This document shows positions 60,691-64,000 of a DNA stretch of 64,000 nt, piece after piece (the stretch's first letter is position 1; the number at the start of each line of letters is the position of its first letter). A model generated the notes under the pieces. That model had not been told where the DNA came from, did no database searches, and was given only the letters and a program-made list of their open reading frames with translations. This DNA comes from Saprospiraceae bacterium (GTDB taxonomy: Bacteria; Bacteroidota; Bacteroidia; Chitinophagales; Saprospiraceae), in NCBI GenBank assembly GCA_027080725.1, contig JALWRC010000025.1:1-64000 (forward strand), given 5' to 3'. The translations under genes were made by a program, and so were the position numbers.

Positions 60691-62058
60691 ATGAAAAAGC
60701 AAGCTTCGAGAAGAACATTTATAAAAAACACGGCTTTGGTGGGTGCCGGAATGACAGTTTTACCTGCCTTTTCATTTAGGATGGTCCAATCCAATCTTAC
60801 TGATAAAGTCAAAATCGGACTCATTGGAGTCGGTTTGCGGGGAACCAATCATTTGAAAAACCTCACCAACCGGAATGACGTCATCATAACAGCCATCTGT
60901 GATATTGATCCTGCCAGGATAAAATTGGCATTGGCTCACATAGAGAAACAAAATCAACCCAAGCCTGAGGTTTTCGGCAAAAATGAATACGATTATAAAA
61001 ATTTATTGGCGTTAAAGGAAGTGGATGCGGTCATCATATCCACCCCTTGGCTTTGGCACTCCCGTATGGCCAAAGATGCCATGTTGGCCGGCAAATATAC
61101 AGGTGTTGAAGTATCTGCAGCCAACACCCTCGAGGAGTGTTGGGATTTGGTCAACACCCACGAGACTACGGGGACACATCTGATGATTTTGGAAAATGTG
61201 AATTATCGCAGAGATGTTATGGCCGTTTTGAACATGGTCCGCCAAAATGTTTTTGGCCAACTCGTTCACATGAGGGGCGGGTATCAGCACGACTTGAGGC
61301 ATGTAAAATTTAACAATGGCCAACAACCCTATGGTGGTGGGGTTGAATTTGGGGCGAAAGGATTGTCAGAAGCTTCTTGGCGCACCTTGCATTCGGTATA
61401 TCGAAACGGAGATATTTATCCTACTCATGGATTGGGGCCTTTGGCGGCTATGCTCAATATAAATCGGCGGAATCGTTTTATTTCCATCTCTTCCTATACG
61501 ACCAAAAGTTTGGGTTTACATAACTATATCGTCAAACACGGTGGCAAAAATCACCCCAATGCCAAAGTAAAATTTAAATTGGGAGACATCGTCACTTCGA
61601 TGATAGCAACATCCAACGGGGAGACCATCATTCTCACACATGATACCAACCTGCCCCGGCCTTACTCTTTGGGCTTTAGAGTTCAGGGAACCAAAGGACT
61701 CTGGGAGGTTGACGGAAACCGTATCTATATCGAGGATGTATCAAAGCCCCACCATTGGGATAATGCTACGGAGTGGCTCAAAAAATACGATCATCCCCTG
61801 TGGAAAAAATACGGTGAACACGCTGAAGGCGCCGGCCATGGCGGGATGGACTTTTTCGTGTTGCACGCTTTTGTAGAATCCGTGAAAAGAAATATAGCTC
61901 CTCCGTTGGATGTTTATGACGCCGCTGCCTGGAGCGCGGTAACCCCACTTTCGGAATCCTCTATCGAAAACAATGGTGAACCGCAAGACTTTCCCGATTT
62001 TACACGTGGTTTGTGGATTAAGAGAGAACCGTATGATTGGATGAAAGATACCTTTTAA
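60691..62058 (+). CDS. GH109-like Gfo/Idh/MocA protein with Tat signal
   Basis: The N-terminus KKQASRRTFIKNTALVGAG is a twin-arginine signal, so the protein is exported folded with its NAD(P) cofactor. The Rossmann part is KIGLIGVGLRGTNHLKNLTN, AICDIDPARIKLAL, with VDAVIISTPWLWHSRMAKDA. The C-terminal half has HMRGGYQHDLRHVKFNNG, GEHAEGAGHGGMDFFVLHAF and PPLDVYDAAAWSAVTPLSE, the pattern of GH109 alpha-N-acetylgalactosaminidases, which use NAD-dependent cleavage (family knowledge). At 455 residues the length fits. Substrate is inferred from family only. Confidence 0.88.
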   Translation: MKKQASRRTFIKNTALVGAGMTVLPAFSFRMVQSNLTDKVKIGLIGVGLRGTNHLKNLTNRNDVIITAICDIDPARIKLALAHIEKQNQPKPEVFGKNEYDYKNLLALKEVDAVIISTPWLWHSRMAKDAMLAGKYTGVEVSAANTLEECWDLVNTHETTGTHLMILENVNYRRDVMAVLNMVRQNVFGQLVHMRGGYQHDLRHVKFNNGQQPYGGGVEFGAKGLSEASWRTLHSVYRNGDIYPTHGLGPLAAMLNINRRNRFISISSYTTKSLGLHNYIVKHGGKNHPNAKVKFKLGDIVTSMIATSNGETIILTHDTNLPRPYSLGFRVQGTKGLWEVDGNRIYIEDVSKPHHWDNATEWLKKYDHPLWKKYGEHAEGAGHGGMDFFVLHAFVESVKRNIAPPLDVYDAAAWSAVTPLSESSIENNGEPQDFPDFTRGLWIKREPYDWMKDTF

Positions 62059-62236
62059 ACGCATCACCGTATACCGGCCAACCATGAACCGGTTGCCGTA
62101 GATATGATATCTGATCGCGGCTTTGTTCATCCAACGATTTAGGCGCTTTGGCTTAACCCGCCTAACGGGAGATCATGCACATTTGGAGTGTACCGAGCGA
62201 TCCGGGTGGACACGATAAGGATACCGCTTGCCCAAG

Positions 62237-64000
62237 CTACAAAAACACCACGCGTTTTGTCCATATCCGCCGGCCATCTTCAATAATTAATGCTGCGACT
62301 CCTTTATAATGCTTTACTTGGAGGATGAGTCCTCCTTGCACAGTTGTCCGGGTGTGGATTACCGGATTTCCCGCAGGATCGTATAAATGAACCGCGGGAT
62401 TTACCATATTGTGTTGGACCACTATCGTTCCGTCCTTGGACGGGTTGGGGGAGACCGCGACAGAGCTTGATTCCTTTAGTTGCGTGGATTGAGCATACGT
62501 CATCACGTCAGTATTATATTCAAACACACAGTGTTTCAAACCCAGATATTTAGGCGCAAGGGTGTCTTCATAACTCTCTTTCACTCCCCAGCTTCCCCAT
62601 TTACTATAATTTCCGTGGGAAGAAAAATTGGCAAAGAGGCCTCCCCCGCTCACCCCATACCAATGGTCGAAGTACTGACAATAGAGGTCTTCCATACGGG
62701 GATGCCGGTTGGCATCCAATAGTTTGTTGACGTAAGCTTCGTTATTGTTATATTCCCAGCCGGCGATGAGGTGCTGCCCCCCTTCGTAGGCGATGTGATC
62801 CAGATGAAATCGGTCGGCGACCCTCTTGGTGCCATCCATCCATTCAAATGCCTCTTCCAAAGCATTTTCCATAGAATCCAGTATAGCATCTACAGTGATG
62901 GTATTGGCCAGATGGGCATCTCCTATTTTTCGCCCGACCGCACCGCCAAAATAAGGGGCCGTGGCCAATGCATCCGCTTTGACCCCACTCGGGTTGTATT
63001 TGGAATCCGAATAGTGCTCCAGGATGTAATTGGTCACCCAAGGATTGGCAGCCTGGCTGGCGATCACTTTGACGAGCCGCTTTTCTTCCCCCTTAAACAC
63101 CTCTTCAAATATACGGTGGACATCAGCGGTGCGCTTGGCGTAATACTGCCAGGACCTTTCCCAAGGTTCACCCGAATACCCGAGTTTGAGTCCCTCCCTG
63201 GCCGCATAACGGTTTTGTTCGAAAATCCCGTTCCATACTTCGTTGCTGTATTCGACATAGACTTTGCGCTCCTTATCGAGCCCGTTTTTGAATAAGGTCG
63301 CGAGGGAGTCAATATAGGCGTCATTGGCCCGGTGCGGCACACAAATCCAGGCATCTTTCCCGGTGCGATTGCACAGGTCGATGATGTATTCATACGCGAT
63401 ACCGTTCCCGAGGGTTTGGGTGTAATAATCCGGCGTGTTTCTGTCCTCCCAACTTTCAACGGGAGAGTCATTGGTCATCATCCAGTCCATAAAACGAATG
63501 ACTTGAAAATCCTTTAGAAAATCCAAAAGCGCGGGATAAAAGGGGTCGGTCTCATATGTTTGATCGAATCCGGGAAGAATAAAGTGAATGTCGTGTATGG
63601 GGTCGGATTTGTCAGAGCGCTCGATTTCCAAGGCGATACCTCCTCTCTGTGAGTCGACATCCACCATGGTATCTACAGGGCATTGGAAAGTCCCCGATGC
63701 TGCTCCCCATAGCGATATTTGTCCGGTACCGGAGGCTGTCAACCGGTATTTGCCCGATGGGTACACCCCTTCCAGATCACCGAAAAACATCAAGGTTCTG
63801 ATGCCTTGCAAGGGATGGCTACCGTCATCGTAGGGGATTTCCTTAGGGTATCCATCGGGTCTCAAAGGGATTTGGACATCACTGCTCCATGGACTTCCGG
63901 GTGCGAGGTCATGCGCTATCCATTCACGGGTTTGTTTAAAGGCGTCGACAAATTCGTATTCCGCAGAATAATCCACAATTCCCGTTAGATTAGTACCTAT
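62237..64000 (-). CDS. T9SS-exported glycosidase-like protein, 5' end beyond the window
   Basis: The open frame runs past the right edge: it is in frame at 64000 (ATA GGT ACT ... reading IGTNLTGIVDYSAEYEF), so the start is missing and the gene is partial. The core has KVYVEYSNEVWNGIFEQNRY, whose Glu pair resembles the acid/base site of TIM-barrel glycosidases, and an N-terminal carbohydrate-binding-like part. The C-terminal sorting domain is SSSVAVSPNPSKDGTIVVQH, then AVHLYDPAGNPVIHTRT to WTKRVVFL. Substrate unknown. Confidence 0.8.
   Translation of the reverse strand: MGTNLTGIVDYSAEYEFVDAFKQTREWIAHDLAPGSPWSSDVQIPLRPDGYPKEIPYDDGSHPLQGIRTLMFFGDLEGVYPSGKYRLTASGTGQISLWGAASGTFQCPVDTMVDVDSQRGGIALEIERSDKSDPIHDIHFILPGFDQTYETDPFYPALLDFLKDFQVIRFMDWMMTNDSPVESWEDRNTPDYYTQTLGNGIAYEYIIDLCNRTGKDAWICVPHRANDAYIDSLATLFKNGLDKERKVYVEYSNEVWNGIFEQNRYAAREGLKLGYSGEPWERSWQYYAKRTADVHRIFEEVFKGEEKRLVKVIASQAANPWVTNYILEHYSDSKYNPSGVKADALATAPYFGGAVGRKIGDAHLANTITVDAILDSMENALEEAFEWMDGTKRVADRFHLDHIAYEGGQHLIAGWEYNNNEAYVNKLLDANRHPRMEDLYCQYFDHWYGVSGGGLFANFSSHGNYSKWGSWGVKESYEDTLAPKYLGLKHCVFEYNTDVMTYAQSTQLKESSSVAVSPNPSKDGTIVVQHNMVNPAVHLYDPAGNPVIHTRTTVQGGLILQVKHYKGVAALIIEDGRRIWTKRVVFL

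Noticed and set aside
62139-62165. Terminator between the GH109-like and glycosidase-like genes
   Set aside because: TTAGGCG and CGCCTAA can pair, but the loop is 14 bases and no T-run follows on either strand.

Overview
The window comes from a Bacteroidota chromosome, most likely a Saprospiria-like lineage. Three things point there: a full-length SprA translocon of the type IX secretion system (T9SS), three secreted proteins with T9SS C-terminal sorting domains, and promoter elements of the Bacteroidota TAnnTTTG type. The arginine genes also have the Bacteroidota arrangement, with an N-acyl-ornithine carbamoyltransferase and an acyl-citrulline deacylase. No rRNA, tRNA, CRISPR array or intact insertion sequence was seen. 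The placement below phylum is inference.

Layout. Bases 1-3250: remnant of an AAA_14/DUF4143 ATPase gene, then MeaB and an M23 peptidase. 3390-13057 (minus): response regulator, histidine kinase and sprA. 13159-16279: ruvA, a beta-propeller protein and a DUF4056 lipoprotein-like protein. 16510-37652 (minus): one uninterrupted, co-directional array of 23 genes, described below. 37891-41450: a McsA-like UVR-domain protein, a small lipoprotein, a repeat-bearing intergenic region and a sodium:solute symporter. 41468-49881 (minus): the complete arginine operon, argH-argE'-argB-argF'-argD-argC-argG-GNAT, preceded by a putative Arg-rich leader peptide and terminator. 50837-53621: two T9SS cargo proteins. 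53637-57399: membrane protein, scpA, hisS, pheS. 57462-59691: O-antigen-ligase-like protein and a split YeeE/YedE sulfur transporter. 59863-64000: outer-membrane barrel, a GH109-like oxidoreductase, and a T9SS glycosidase-like protein cut by the window end.

The centrepiece is 16510-37652. Read from its promoter it encodes an ArsR-type repressor, a tandem TusA, DsrE2-like, lipoate ligase, small unknown, DsrE-like, lipoate-binding protein LbpA, sHdrC1, sHdrB1, sHdrA, the conserved Hyp protein, a fused HdrC/HdrB protein (sHdrB3-like), a second LbpA, a LipS1-type radical SAM protein, a second lipoate ligase, a small unknown, a LipS2-type radical SAM protein, EtfB, EtfA, a membrane Etf:menaquinone-oxidoreductase-like protein (EMO), a Mg-chelatase I-like ATPase, a Mg-chelatase D-like ATPase/VWA protein, and a third radical SAM protein. 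This reads as a sulfur-oxidising heterodisulfide-reductase-like (sHdr) system with its own lipoate factory and electron exit. TusA/DsrE proteins would deliver sulfane sulfur, sHdr would oxidise it on lipoate-LbpA, EtfAB would collect electrons, and EMO would pass them to menaquinone. The chelatase-like pair plus radical SAM protein has no recognised role in this pathway and is the least explained part. The YeeE/YedE pair at 58690-59691 could import sulfur substrate.

At the nucleotide level the 11-mer TATGAAATGGT occurs eleven times, plus two 10-mer matches, on both strands, in different reading frames and between genes. That is hundreds of times the roughly 0.03 expected by chance for an 11-mer, so it looks like a DNA-level signal.
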